Source: Paulinella micropora (lineage: Eukaryota > Cercozoa > Imbricatea > Euglyphida > Paulinellidae). From it: a stretch of DNA of 64,000 bases. Of this stretch, positions 19,668-31,612 are shown piece by piece (positions within the stretch are counted from its first letter, which is position 1; the number at the start of each line of letters is the position of its first letter). The notes under the pieces were generated by a model. That model made no database searches. It saw only the letters and a program-made list of their open reading frames with translations, and was not told the DNA's origin. The position numbers and the translations under genes were made by a program. Location of the stretch: the NCBI GenBank assembly GCA_019918135.1, contig WBZZ01005227.1, positions 198,501 through 262,500 on the forward strand. Reading direction: 5' to 3'.

Positions 19668-21144
19668 TCAATCATGAGCTTCGGACTCCTCTTCCTCTTC
19701 TTCAGAACTACCAGAAGAAGAGGAGTCAGAACCTCCTGCGTTCAGACTAATCGTCTTTGTCTTTGCTGTTTTCTTCTTGATGAAATCAGATGATTTCAAC
19801 TTCCTTTTCTCCTTCCTTACCTCTTTCTTCTGTCGCCTCATCTTTCTCTTCCCTTTACTGCTCTCCTTATTCTTATCTGTCCTAGTCAGACTCAGCTCTC
19901 CTACCCCTTTTGCTAAGTTGACTATTCTTGCTGCCTCCTTCCTTATGGGGCAATTCACTGGGACATGTCCGTCTCGAGGGCACTCGGGAAGATTACAGGG
20001 GACAATGCAAATCTTGATTTGATGATCCCCATGACAGTTGTAGCAACCTTGGGATACCTTACCAGCTTGGTTTCTCATAAGGTTGACTGTTATGGGGTCG
20101 TTCTTAGTTTCCACACCAGATGAAGTTTTAGACGAAAGGGAACGGAAACCGCCCCCTGACGAGTAAAGTTTCTTCATTTTGTTTTTGGATTCCTCTGTTT
20201 GAGCAACCTGTTCAATTACTTTTACAAAGGATTCCCAACCCGGTCGTTCCTCTGGAAGGAGGCTGGTAACCTTGTTGCGAAAACTGTCGAACTCGGTCAG
20301 GTGTTCTATCTTTTTCATGATCATTTCTATCTTTACGAGTTCTGGGTATGGGACCTTCATAACTGACTCTTGATCAGCAATATTGGTGAAAGAGGGTCAA
20401 CCAGGGTCTTACGTCTTGAACCTTTTTGGGGTAAGAAAGGTCAAGGAAGTCTTGTCTTTCTTTCCATTTGACAAGATCAAGACCTCCGTATCTCTTCCTC
20501 AGTACCATGAAACATTCGACTCCATCTGACCCCGCTGTTCTGATGACAGACATAGCTTCCTTGTCCTTAGAGCAGGACTGAATTAAGAGAGCAAAGATAA
20601 ATCGGTAATGTTTCAGTCTATCTCTTTCTTCAACCTGCTGGTAGTACTTAGTTGTAGCAAAAGATGCAATAAGGGTATTTGGTCTAGATGCGGTAGTTAG
20701 TATAGGGACCGAACTCTCCTCAGGCTCTTTATGCTCAGCAGTTTCTGTGGAAGGAGAAGGATCAGGCAAAGCAGAGCTAGTTCTAGGTCCTTGTTCCTTT
20801 TTGACAGGTAAGGCAGAGCTGGAGGAAGAGCTGGTAGGTTCTTTCTTTACTGCAGCTGTAGGTTTCTTACTCTCTGCCCTGTCCTGACTCTCGTCCTCGC
20901 TATCTCCGGAAGGTGAAAGAGGTGGTTCAGTAGGTAGATTGAAAGAAACTGTCAGCTTTGCTTGTGTAAACAGAGGGTGTCGCTTGTGGGGAGGTAGCTC
21001 CCCTATTGCTAAGGGATCATAGATCGCCAGGACAGCAAGGAACCCATATTCCCAATTATCCCAATCTGGGTCTCTGCTGTTAAATGGCGGTGGGTCCACT
21101 TTAAACCCTCTGTTCATCGACATTCCAAACATGGTGTTTGCCAT
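19668..21144 (-). pseudogene. Copia-B Gag with zinc knuckle
   Basis: The ATG at 21142-21144 lies about 290 bp after the primer-binding site and opens MANTMFGMSMNRGF. The core (FALLIQSCSKDKEAM, KRYGGLDLVKW) is of copia UBN2 type. After a frame change near 20370, bases 20360-19668 carry the zinc knuckle (CYNCHGDHQIKIC plus CPRDGH) and a Lys-rich, Ser/Glu-rich tail. Gag would package the RNA. This is the best guide to the N-terminus lost from Copia-A. Confidence 0.78.
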
Positions 21145-21436
21145 GTTGGACCAAAGTGCGGAAGGTAGGAGCTAAACTCAACTACCAATAAAATTCCTAC
21201 AATTAAGTAAAAAAGGAGGAATAGTTATTAATTAGGGATGAAATGAGTTGGTGTGTCTATGCTATGCTGTCTAGCCGATAGACACGTTTGCGGTGGGTGC
21301 CTTCTGCCTACCCACGGAATGATGTCGACTGCCTGCAGCACGTCGATCCTCGCACTTTTCTCTTGAAGGCCTAATGCCTCTCCTTTCAGACTAAGTGCAA
21401 CTGATTAAAGCTGTTGGCGCAGAGTTCGCTAATCAA

Positions 21437-21448
21437 GGCTCGATAACC
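21437..21448 (-). other. Copia-B primer-binding site
   Basis: The minus strand reads GGTTATCGAGCC directly after the LTR end. It resembles the initiator-tRNA-Met type sites of many copia elements (TGGTATCAGAGC) but is not identical. The tRNA used is not proven. Confidence 0.55.
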
Positions 21449-21647
21449 TGTTAGACTACTGTTATTAATAAAGCAATCTATGAATAATTAGCAACTACAC
21501 TCTCAACATACTACAACAACTTTAATGAGAAAAGGCCAACAGACGCGCCACGTAACTTGACTGGCCGGATCATAAGTAATGACTCTAACGACACCGTTAC
21601 TCCGATACGGCCGGTCCATAACTATTAATTAATTATTAGTTCCAACA
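21449..21647 (-). repeat. 5' LTR of Copia-B
   Basis: It is 199 bp, with plus-strand ends TGTTAGACTACTG...GTTCCAACA (TG/CA). It shares the GGCCGGTCCATA and CTCTAACGACAC blocks with the Copia-A LTR. Confidence 0.75.
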
Positions 21648-22329
21648 GAAGTCATTCCTGGACGAAATCGAAAGCTAGTTAGTGAAGTCGAAACGTCGTG
21701 CAGAGGAGAATCTAACGGATCGGTCAAAAACAGTAAAATGTCAACGGTAGTGGTTTTGGCCGGTCGTTAAAGTGCTCAGTCTGATAGCTCCCCCCCCCCC
21801 AGACCTAACGGTTGAGTAGAGTTGCGTACAGAGTGAGTGACTAACGATTGGTCAGTGACTTGTCTCAGCAAAAGGAAAAGGAGAAAAGAGAAAGATAAGT
21901 CTCTTTAAACCTAAAAGGAAGATGAAAAAGAAGTGCGTCGATGTGTAGCGCATTGTAGACGGAGATCAGCCGGGGCCGGATATCGGGATGCGGAAGCGGG
22001 ACTGAGACAATTGAGGCGCAGTAGCGATGCGTTGATATCGGGGAGCTGACGTCGAGCCGTAGGAAGCTAGGTGGCAATGTATCCCACAGCCGAGATGAAC
22101 CAAATTTAATGCACCAATTATGCCATGCCGATATAGTCACTGAGGTGTTCAGGTTCGATGAGGATGATCGTTGACCTGCAGGCATAAAAGGCGACCAAGG
22201 ACTTACAGGGATACTCTGGTTGTGGCGTAGCTTGTCTAGGGACGATGGCGGGCCAAGTGGGAAAAGCGCTGGGCTGTGGCGGGTGAAGCCGGTACGATGG
22301 GTAAAACCCACTTGAGAGTGTTGGGGTGG
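21648..22329. other. Region between Copia-B LTR and Gypsy-C pol, unassigned
   Basis: It contains a 10-base C run (21791-21800) and a 148-codon minus frame (22311-21865). That frame shows a segment of general LINE-end flavour (SSRLWDTLPPSFL), but I do not rely on it. It should contain the Gypsy-C 3' end, yet no LTR partner was found near 37.4-38.0 kb. Confidence 0.35.
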
Positions 22330-25300
22330 CTACTCCTTCGATGTGGCCTGCTTACCCTTTTGGAACATGTGCAGTGGGAAGGATTCACCGGTGAAGAGAG
22401 GGCCTTTGAGACGCTTAAGAACGCTGGCGGAGAGTCTGCCTTTGGCAGACTCTTTGTTGGTCTTATGAGAGCGCCACTCGATGTGTCGATGGACGACTTG
22501 GTCGTTAGTAGTGTCGAAGAGAAGGGGCTTCCAGGTAGCTAAGGGGTTGCCCCAGCGTTGGATAGTGGTTTGATCCTTCGTGTCTTCATAGATGGGACGG
22601 AAGAGAGGGTTCTTGTCTGAGGTCGTACCGAGCTGGTGAACTACGAGGTCGTTTTCCTCGTTCTCTGGGTCCTCATCTAAAACGATGCCAAATTTAACCT
22701 GATCGCGGTCGATGAATGCTACGACTTCGCCGATGGTGTAGTTGACTGAGTCGTCGTCGTGATCGTCTACTGCGACCGTGTTGAGCGGGGCGAGGCCGTC
22801 AGTGGGTGCAGTATACGGGGCGAGGTGTGAGCGGTCGATGCGTTTCAATACCTTGTTGGTCTTGAGGTGGCGCAGCTTGAAGCAGTTGGAGCTGACCTGC
22901 TCAACGATGGTGTAGGGGCCGTCGAACTGGAGAACAGAAGAGGCTGGAATGCCTTGTTTGGAGGGCTTGGGGCGGTAGACGGAGACGGTGTCGTTTACTT
23001 TCAATTCCTTGACAGCCTTACGGCGGCCTTTGTTCTTTTGAGCGACGGACCGGGCGCGGGTAACGGTGGTATACGCGCTGACGTAAGTTGTGACTGCGGT
23101 GCGGGCGCTGTTCAGCAGAGCGATCCGTTCGGCCGACTGTATTGACAGTGTCGGTGAGGCGTCGAGGGCGGCACTGGAGGCGGTGGCGCGGGCATTGACA
23201 ATCTCCGGCGAGTCGAAGAAGTCCAACGTGAAGCGGGGCTTGCGGGCGAGCATTCCTTCAAAGGCGGTAGTGCCGGCCGCTGTAGATACATATGTGTTCT
23301 GAGCGAAGGAGAGGGAAGGGATGATGCTGGGCCACTTGGTCTTTTCTGCCTTGGGGAGGGACTGAATGGCCGTGCGGATGGCCTTGTGGCGACATTCGAC
23401 GTAGCCGAGTTGATGATGCGAGTAGGGCGCGGTGGTAAGCCATTCGAGGCCGGCTATGCTGCAAAATCGTTTGGTCAGTGTGCCAACGAAAGAACTATGA
23501 TAATCGGAGAAGATGGATTCCGGAAAACCAAAGATGTAGGCCCATCGGTTAAGGATGAGCTCCACTGTTTCTTCTGCAGACGTGGAGATGCACGGGATAA
23601 ACTGGATAAATCCCGAGAAAAGATCGACGATGGTCAGTATGTACTGCGGGGCGACGCCGGGGATGCCGATGTGAACGTGGTCGAGGCCGATGCCCTGTCC
23701 TTGATGTGTCCACGTAAGCGATGAGTAGCGGCCGTGGTTAAGGGTCAGGCGGGCGTGGACTAGTTGGCAAAAGTGGCAGTCGCGGAGGGCGGCGAGGACG
23801 TCACGATGCATGATATCCGTACCGTCTGTGCGGAACCAAACGTAGCGCTCCTTAATGAAAGGGACGAGCGTCGGCGCTTTGGCGTGATTCTGCATGAAAT
23901 GGGCGTAGTTGATGAGGGGGCGGCGCAGCTCTTCTGGGACGTAAACCTTGACGGAAGATTGTTCGGAGTCGATGGTGACAGCGATGCCTTGTCGGAGGGT
24001 CAATTCGGCGGAGCCGGCGAAAACAGAGATGACGTCTTCGGTCCAGAGAGGGGCCGTGAGGCTGTCCTGTCGTTGTGCATTGATGATCTGTTGGCGTGTA
24101 ACACGCTGAGCGTGCGATGTGGCTACGAGAGGATGGATGTAGTGCTGCTCCATTCCAAGTCCATGGACGAGCCAGACGAGGTTGTCGTCGAGGAACAAGA
24201 TCTTGCGGCATTGTTCGACGATCTTCTGTGGAAGAGTGTTATCGGGGACGCAGTGGACCAAGTCCTGAGGCATGAGCAGTGCGAAAGGTTTGCGGAGAGC
24301 GAACATATCGCGGGCAACCATCGGGGAGCGTTCAGCGATGGGAATGATGATGGCCAAGTCCCATGGGGCTTGAATGCTACGTAGAGCGGGGCCGCCGCGG
24401 AGGATCCGGCAAGAAAGGGACTTGAGACGGGTATCCAGGGCCGCGTGTGTGCCTTCAACTGCTAACCAGAGGGTAGAGCCTGCTCGGGGTGCCGGGATGG
24501 TGGATAAGAGCTGAAGAGTCGCCTCGGCTTCGCCAATCAGGGTGGGCTGGCAGGGGGCGATGCATGGGACACGTGAAAGACCGTCGGGGAGCTGGTTTTG
24601 TTTACCTGGTAGGTATTCGACTTTGAATCGAATCGTCTGAAGGTGGTCCAAGACCCAATTGACGACCATGGGGCTGCGAGCGTGCCATAGCCACAAGAGG
24701 GGCCGGTGATATGTAACGATGGTGAGTTCGTGATCGCTGGCATCGATGTAGTAGCGGTATTGTTGAATACCGTAGATGACGCCGTAGGCTTCACGAACGT
24801 AAGTCGCCCATCGTGTCTGCGTGTCGGTAAGCTTCTGGGAGAAGTACTGGATGACCGAGCATTGCGCTCTGGGCCATTTATGAAGAGCGCCGCCAATGCC
24901 GAACTGGCTTGCGTCCGTCCGGAGGTAGAGTCGTTGCGATGGCTTGTACTTTACCAGAACGGGGAGCGTTGTGAGGACACGGCGGAGCTTCTTCATGCAT
25001 TTCCGCTCATCTCGGGTCAGGTAAGGTGCACCAGAGGGCCGAGTGTGAGTGGATTTGAGAAGATTGGTCAGAGGTGCCACTAATCGGGAATAGTCAGGGA
25101 TATGGGCTTGGATGAAGTTGGTCATACCTAAGACTGATCGGACTTCAGAAACGTTGGATGGGTCGGCCAGCTTGAGAATAGCGTCGACTTTGGAAGAATC
25201 TGCGGCGATACCTTTCTTGCTGCAGCGTTTGCCCAAGATGTTGAGCTCTCGATAGCCTAAGCGTAGTTTCCGGGCCGAGCCGTGGAGGCCTGAGTCTCGC

Positions 25301-26130
25301 ATAGCTTGAAAGATGCATCGGAGCTCACGAAGATGGGTATCAAAGTCGTTGGAGCCGTCTGTGACGTCGTCGAGGTAGGCCGAAGCCGATTTATTCCAAA
25401 AGTCCAGATGGTTGAAGGACTTATCCATTGCGCGTTGAAAGTCTCCCGGGGCGCGGTGAACACCTTGAGGCATAAAATTTGGAACTAGGAGTCCTAAGGT
25501 TGTCCAAACAGCGAGAATATCACGGCTACCGTCACCTGGATTGAGTCGCAGATGCGTGAAGCCGTCGACCATGTCAATGGAGCTGAGATAGTGCCAGCCC
25601 GCGAAGCGTTCGCGGTATTGATCTGGGTTGGGTAAACCTGGCACAGGCAGGTGGAGGTTGTCGTTGGCAGCGCGGTAGTCGTAGACGTTTCGCATGTCGC
25701 GGATGACCTCCTTAGCTGAGTCTTCAAACTTTCCTACGGGGCAGGCTCGACTAGCCCAGGCTCAATTGGCAGAGGCCATGGACCAGAGGCCGGCTATAAG
25801 AACGTCCATCGCCCAACCTTTGAGGTAAAGGTATATCGCCGGAGTCTAATGTGGGCATTGCACCGCAATTGGTTTAGCTCCCGGTTTGAGGATGAGCGAC
25901 ACAACAGTGTGGTTGAAGACACCTGCTTTGTCTTGGAAGACATCGTCGAATTCTCCGAGGAGGGCCCATAGAAGTCGTTGTTGTTCTGCAGTGAGGTCGG
26001 AGTTGACGACTTCAGGTGCGTATTTGGGCGCAGGCGGCGCGGTAAGTTTGGCGGCCTGTTTGTCTAAAAAGTCGCGGCAAAGCCTCTCAGAGATGAGAAG
26101 CCACGGGGTGGTCTGTGTTCCACTAACCGT
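22330..26130 (-). CDS. Gypsy-C Pol: reverse transcriptase, RNase H, integrase
   Basis: A Ty3/gypsy order in a 1,121-codon open frame (25695-22330). RT has the active site YLDD at residues 107-110. RNase H has TDAS (Asp 261) and REAYG (Glu 302), but the usual TDH third acid reads TYH (about 329). Integrase has an HHCC finger (HFMQNH...CHFC), DDE acids in GLDHVH, FSDYHSS and YVECRH, and a GPY/F module (FDGPYTIVEQVSSNCFKLR). A charged tail of about 130 residues follows. The start of RT lies upstream in another frame (26226-25846: LLGEFDDVFQDKAG). The long open frame suggests recent activity, although the RNase H change and the upstream frame break argue against function now. Confidence 0.9.
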
Positions 26131-26250
26131 AGTTGCCGTACAGTAAAGCACTCCGAGAATGAGGAGCCTGCGGCTATCGGCCAACGAGAAGCACCTACAG
26201 AGCAACAGGGCAGCGAATATGCACATCTTGTTTGTGATGACGCTGTTGCA

Positions 26251-27279
26251 ATGATGGCGTTTAGCCCCAAGACTTTGTCGGAAGTGGACAACTTGCTGCT
26301 GGACCTACCTACGGATCCGACTGCGACTCAAAACGAACGTAAGCAGGAGACTGACGTGGAGGCCAAAACTTCAGCCACAGAGGCTACACCGACGCCGGCC
26401 ACAACGACTGCGACACCTACTGCGTCAACAGGAGCAATAGGGGTGATTAATCCTCACCAAGATTTTCTATCTTTTGCAAGTTCTAGGCCTGGGATCCCGT
26501 GGGAGTCCCTGACAGACGAACAGAAGCTGGACGAAAATGATTATCAATGTAAGCTAAACGTGTGGGCATTCATGCAAAAGTTGTACAGGAAAAGCGACCC
26601 AGCCCAGGGCTTTCCGGTGCCCCCCCGACATTGGCCAGCTGAGTGGCGACTTGAAGCTCCGGACAGCTACACTGTTCCCAGACAAGACCCATGGTACCCC
26701 AATGCCCGTCTTCAGTCTGCTGTTACCCCGCTACTTTGGTTTGATAACTACAACAGGGAAGAAGTGTATGTCGAGGGCAAGGAGCCCCCGATACCGCGAA
26801 GTGCCATCGTTTCGCGTCAACTGCCTGCATCGAGACTGCAGATTGAGTTGCCCATCCAACTACGCAATAACGTGGTATTGAATCAATCTATTTCGCACCC
26901 TGCCTTTCCAGGAGCCCTGAACTTTTGGGCTATAGATGTTCATTTTTGCTTCCGTCACGCATCTATAATGGAGATGGAGTATTGGTCCCTACGTTTGGGA
27001 TTCGACATTATACCGCAAGGATGGCAAGCCACCGTTTCGCTATGTCGGTACTGTTCTACCTATCATACTAATATCTTGATCATGTCAGGGATACCGCACG
27101 CAAATCCGAGTCCGCCACAGTTCTGTGAGTACTGCGACGCCATCGAGACACCTTTGAATCGGCACCGACGGTGTGGTGCGTGTAAGTGGTTCTTCTATTG
27201 CCAGAAGAGCTGTCAAAGGGATGATCGTGCCCCACACTCTAGGTTTTGTACCTACGCTGATGATGCGTGCAATGCTTAA
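26251..27279 (+). CDS. Copia-D Gag-region protein with C-terminal MYND zinc finger
   Basis: The first 70 residues are Thr/Ala-rich. The middle is unrecognised. Around bases 26920-27070 lies IDVHFCFRHASIME and YWSLRLGFD, then C-R-Y-C, a block shared with Copia-E. The end is a complete MYND pattern: CEYC, twelve residues, CGAC, YC, QKSC, H and FC (about 27126-27252). MYND fingers usually bind proline-containing peptide motifs, and some MYND proteins act in chromatin. The same frame is open upstream of 26251 without a stop, so the true start is unknown. No retroviral role for MYND is known to me. Confidence 0.65.
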   Translation: MMAFSPKTLSEVDNLLLDLPTDPTATQNERKQETDVEAKTSATEATPTPATTTATPTASTGAIGVINPHQDFLSFASSRPGIPWESLTDEQKLDENDYQCKLNVWAFMQKLYRKSDPAQGFPVPPRHWPAEWRLEAPDSYTVPRQDPWYPNARLQSAVTPLLWFDNYNREEVYVEGKEPPIPRSAIVSRQLPASRLQIELPIQLRNNVVLNQSISHPAFPGALNFWAIDVHFCFRHASIMEMEYWSLRLGFDIIPQGWQATVSLCRYCSTYHTNILIMSGIPHANPSPPQFCEYCDAIETPLNRHRRCGACKWFFYCQKSCQRDDRAPHSRFCTYADDACNA

Positions 27280-27357
27280 CTACGTGACACTGCGCGTCAA
27301 CAAATTCTACCTGCCTGCGGTATTGGTTCTACGCGCATTGACTACGCATGGTTTGCT

Positions 27358-28114
27358 TTGCAGCGAATGACGCATTATGAGATTCATGAGTCCGGACCTG
27401 TGGTAACGGTTCCGCAACTCCCGCCAAAGTACAAGGTCGGCGCTTTACAGATGATCTACAGACGACTTTCTGGCTTTGCGACCTACAAGCCACAGATGCA
27501 GCGGTACAGTGTGGAAAAGGAGGCGCCTAGTGAGGTGCCCTACGACCCATCACTGGTCGCACGATCATTTAGTGCTACGCTTGTTGATGACGCTATTGTG
27601 CCTGATGAGGGACGAATATGTGGCATTGCTTGCCAACTCGGATGGGAAGCGTTCAACAATCCTCGATTCGGGTTGTAATCGAATCATAGCACACCCATCT
27701 CTGCCCGTATCTAATGTTAGACGTGGCCCTGTCTCGAAGCTATCTGGAATATCTACTGCCCCGGTGCATGTGGACACCAAAGCCGACGCAAGCTTTACCT
27801 TCGTTGACGGTGGTGGGGACGCAACTGGCTTCGACTTCAAGGACGCTCTTGTGTTTCCTAAGACACAATATAATATTATTTCGCCTGGCGTGTTAGATTA
27901 CGACTTCGGCTACGCAACGATATTTCAAAACAATCAAGCAGTGGTGCTACACTCCCCTCTACACATCGACCCCGCTTTGGTCCATTGTCGCTCTCGAATG
28001 ATGCCAACAAACTATACAGATTGGATGAAGAAGGCGACGTGCTATTGGACTGCAACATCAGGTTTCAACCTTCTGTGCGCGACAAGAATGAACCGATGGT
28101 TATATTTTCGGTAA
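27358..28114 (+). pseudogene. Copia-D protease region
   Basis: Bases 27358-27678 and the overlapping frame 27476-28114 together hold a linker and an aspartic protease motif, STILDSGCNRII. It is followed by FPKTQYNIISPGVLDYDFG and YATIFQNNQAVVL, which match the copia protease ending. The frame changes just before the catalytic Asp. Confidence 0.7.
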
Positions 28115-28162
28115 ATCCCGACGCTACAAAGGCCCCAGTGCCCGCTATGACTTGGCATCCTG

Positions 28163-29452
28163 ATGACTGCGCATGGCAACGTCGAAGTCATGGACTTATT
28201 GGCAAAGAACGCAAACAGGACTGTTACCGGAGTCAACTGGCGAACGAAGCTACCGACCCAGTGTGCCCCATGTCTGCAAGCAAACGCAACGAGAAATGCA
28301 TACTTCAAAGGAAATCCAAACATCGACAATGAGGACGCACTTGGAGAGTCACTACATGTTGACTTTAGGGGACCTTGGCCTGTCAAGTCGCTTCAAGGGA
28401 ACTACTATCAGCTTGGGATCAGCGAGACGCAAGGTTCGTTTGAATTCATTGTGCATCAACCTACGCGAGAAGCACAACGATACCAGTCAGCAATAGAGAT
28501 GACTGTGACTCAAACCAGCAAGAAGGTCAAGCAAATTCGTGCTGATGGTGAGTTCGTGTCTAACCTGCTCAAGGCGTTCTGTGGGACCAAGGGCATCATA
28601 CTCAACACGACGCCACGCAACGAGCCTCAAGCGAACCCTAAAGCGGAACGACAATGGAGGACGAATGGAGGTCAAGCAACTGCCTTGTTGATAGATGCAA
28701 AACTACCTGACTATTTCTGGGAGGAGATGTGTCTGGCTGAGTGGGCGACTCGAATGGTTTTGCCAATGGCTCGTGGATCCTACCAAGGCAAAAGCCCCTA
28801 TGAGGTTACACTTCAACGTTCGTTTCCCCTTGATTTCTTACGCCCTATTGGCTGCCTTGCTTTTGTGCGAGTGGAGGATGCAAAGAAATGGCGACCTATG
28901 GCTATCCCAGGGACACCGACGGGGTACAATATATTTCGTCGTCTCTATCGCATTTTCATGCCTACTACAATGAAGATTGTCGAGGTGCGAAACGTGAAGT
29001 TCGACGAGTCAACGAGAGGCATAGACGCCAACGTGAACGAGCGACCTTGGTCGTTCGACGACCCACCGCGACTTCGGTCCAGTCAGTGGAAAAAGTTGGC
29101 CAAACTTCACGGGAATATCGTAACATTTTGCAGCAAGGAACGGAGCAAGCCGACGAGAAAGTACTCTTTAAGACGGAAGAATAACACAATAACGACAGAA
29201 GTGCGTACGAGATTGGGGTCGACAGTGACTTCGACGCGTCGCCGGTGGTTTCGTCTGCTCCCCTCGCGACAACAGTACCATCTGCAACGCACGACACGGT
29301 ACACACAGTACACTTTGACCCTCTCAACCGCTCTCCCCTTGCTCGTCCGAAGGCACCTAGGGATATCGATGGAAACGTGGGAGGACAGAACATCGTCAAT
29401 GGGAAAGGGTCTCGCAAGCCTCGCCCTCCTCATCACTTATCACATTCCGTGA
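28163..29452 (+). pseudogene. Copia-D integrase
   Basis: It starts within the zinc region (QCAPCLQANATR). The DDE core shows LHVDFRGPW (first Asp), KQIRADGEF (second Asp) and NPKAERQWRT (Glu). The copia blocks GKSPYEVTL and LRPIGCLAFVRVED follow. The segment up to about 28950 is convincing; beyond that the frame drifts into non-conserved sequence. Confidence 0.82.
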
Positions 29453-30494
29453 AGCTGGCGTACGAAGACGATGTCTACAACAACGACAACAACGACGATG
29501 AGGTCAATGTGTCTGTTGACGACACAGACGACGACGTGCCTTTCTGTTTGTTTACACATGTGCTTCGAGTACCAGAAAAGCAGAAGAGGCTTGACAGCAA
29601 CGTTATGGCGGCACGCAAGAAAGAGATTGATGGTTTATACGAGGCGAAATGTGTTCGGTGGGCAGCGAGAGGACGCTCGACGACCCAACATTGCTCCAAT
29701 CCACACTGGCTTTGTGGACGCAATAAAACAGAATGAATCTACCGGTGAGACGTCGTACAAGTCTAGGCTCGTCCTGTTTGGCAATGGCATGCATGAATAT
29801 GAACACTTTAGTCCGTATGAAACGACGACGCCTGTGGCCCATCATTGGATGCTTCTGCTGCTCTGCGCCATTATGGTTGGACTGTGCATGCTTCTTCTGG
29901 TCATCGACTTAGGCATATATACATGCTGACATGGTGGATGGTGTGTTTGCGATCCCGCCAGACGACTTCAATAAGCAAGACGACCCGTACGCGATCTGGC
30001 GTGTTCTAAAGGCGTTATATGGATCCTCGCAAGCTGGTCGACGATGGCATGACCACGTGGCTCGGTTTCTACGCAAGCTTAGCTATGCTCATCTACTGTG
30101 GACCCATGTGTGTTTTATCTTTCAGGCAACGATGACTCATTTCCACCTGCGTTTATCGACAGTCGTACGTCGGACCGACGACATGCTCGTATTTTGCAAA
30201 CTTGCTGTGCAGTATGAGAATCTCAAACGCAAGTTGAACGAGCACAAGTTCCGCTACAAGGCTATGGGGGAGGTAAAAGTTTTCACCGGACTTCAGTTCA
30301 GACGATTCGACTCTGGCTTACTAATTCATCAACGGGCGTATATTCGTGGACTACTACGCGATCGTGGTTACGCAAATGCCAACCCTGTGCCTACCCCAGC
30401 GACCGTACAGGAGCCCGCCCCAGCTGCTGCTGACTCTCCCCTACGTCAATGGAGTCTTCCCAAGCTCATTGGTGAGCTTATTTGGCCGGCATGA
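29245..30494 (+). pseudogene. Copia-D reverse transcriptase
   Basis: Frames 29245-29736, 29471-29929 and 29931-30494 carry parts of copia RT: SYKSRLVLFGNGMHEYEHFSP, ALYGSSQAGRRWHDH, and the active-site region reading VRRTDDMLVF instead of YVDDML. MGEVKVFTGLQFRR and LLIHQRAYI follow. The loss of Tyr and the frame breaks show inactivity. Confidence 0.78.
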
Positions 30495-31268
30495 ATGTCT
30501 CAGCCCCATCTCGCGTTCGCTGTTAATAGGTTGAGCGTCTTCGGTCACCAGGCACCCGATGTCGCGTACTCTATGGTTGGGCGTGTTTATCGACACTTAC
30601 GGAAGGAGCGTGGTTTGTTTTCCCCCGCCAATATTGACACGCGAAGCTTTGAGTTTAATTCGTACTCCGACTCAGATTTTGGCAACTGCCGCTTCACGCG
30701 ACGATCGTAATTGTGAGATTCATATCTTGACCGGCCCCACTCATTGGAATTCTCGACGGCAAACTACAGTGGCTTTATCGACCATTGACGCTGAAGTTAT
30801 TGCCCTATCCAACTGCGCTAGGACGAATATTGCAGTGCAAAGCTTCTTATGTGAGCTCAACGTTCCGATTCCGCGGCCGACGTTGAGGATAATCGCGGTT
30901 CGATCATTGTATCTACGAACGGACTGGGTGGCCCGCGTTCCCGTCATCTTGACATCAAGCATCACTACGTCGTAGAGCAGGTGCGTGAGAAACGAGTGAT
31001 CGTCCGGTACATCCCGTCCAGCGACAACTTGGCCGATTTGTTCACGAAGCCTCTGTCGACGCCTCAGTACCGCGCACTTGTGGATCAATTCACCGTCAAG
31101 CTCGATGATTACTTGAAGCATGACGACGACTCGATTCCTTCAAATGGGCCGGTGGTTGAACCTTACCCTCCGGTACGGGCCAAGAAGAGCGCTGCAAGTC
31201 GCAAGCAAACCCCAAATCGGGGGGGCGGGGGGGTAACACCTCAGAAGGAGGGGTTACGAGCGCTATGA
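30495..31268 (+). pseudogene. Copia-D RNase H
   Basis: The frames are broken. Bases 30495-30710 include FNSYSDSDFGNC (catalytic Asp). Bases 30559-30975 include STIDAEVIALSNC (Glu). Bases 30981-31268 include VRYIPSSDNLADLFTKPLS, the copia terminus. This is the last coding part before the 3' LTR. Confidence 0.78.
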
Positions 31269-31612
31269 AGGGGATGTTACAAGCGCTACGATGGAGGGGT
31301 TGCGAACGTTACGAACCCGGCTACAATGCCTCTTGATGGAACACGGTTGTGGGATGAGACAACGGAACTTGGAGTTGATTTGAACTCCGAATAGTACTTG
31401 AAGTCATTTGCGGAGTTCATGGACACTGATTGCAACGTGGAAGGACTTATAGTGAGCTTGCTTGCTATGATCACCTTCGTCTGCTCGCCCGGCGAGGCGG
31501 TGATTTTTGCTGACTCTTCACAGATTTTTGAGGTTGAAGATTTTAATTTTCGACATAATCTATGACACTCAATTTATCGAGGTGATATTGACTCAGAGTT
31601 CAGGGGGGGTAT
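31269..31612 (+). other. Copia-D 3' non-coding region with polypurine tract
   Basis: There is no gene. A polypurine run CAGGGGGGG lies at 31601-31609, just before the LTR TG at 31613. Short GGGTTACGAGCGCT-type repeats occur at 31230-31310. Confidence 0.6.

Larger units (their letters stand above)
13827..21647 (-). mobile_element. Copia-B: Ty1/copia retrotransposon, decayed, 3' end missing
   Basis: It has the same gene order as Copia-A and is clearly homologous throughout. It keeps the 5' LTR (21449-21647), primer-binding site (21437-21448) and full Gag start (21144). It lacks the RNase H end, 3' region and 3' LTR, and breaks off at about 13827. At least eight frame changes are visible. The two copies are diverged, so they are family members and not a recent duplication. 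Confidence 0.87.

Noticed and set aside
21865-22311. Minus-strand 148-codon frame as a gene or LINE fragment
   Set aside because: Only a short stretch (SSRLWDTLPPSFL) looks familiar, which is too little to assign.
23764-24384. Plus-strand 206-codon frame and other antisense frames over Gypsy-C Pol
   Set aside because: They are shadows of the minus-strand Pol frame in GC-rich sequence, with no domain recognised.
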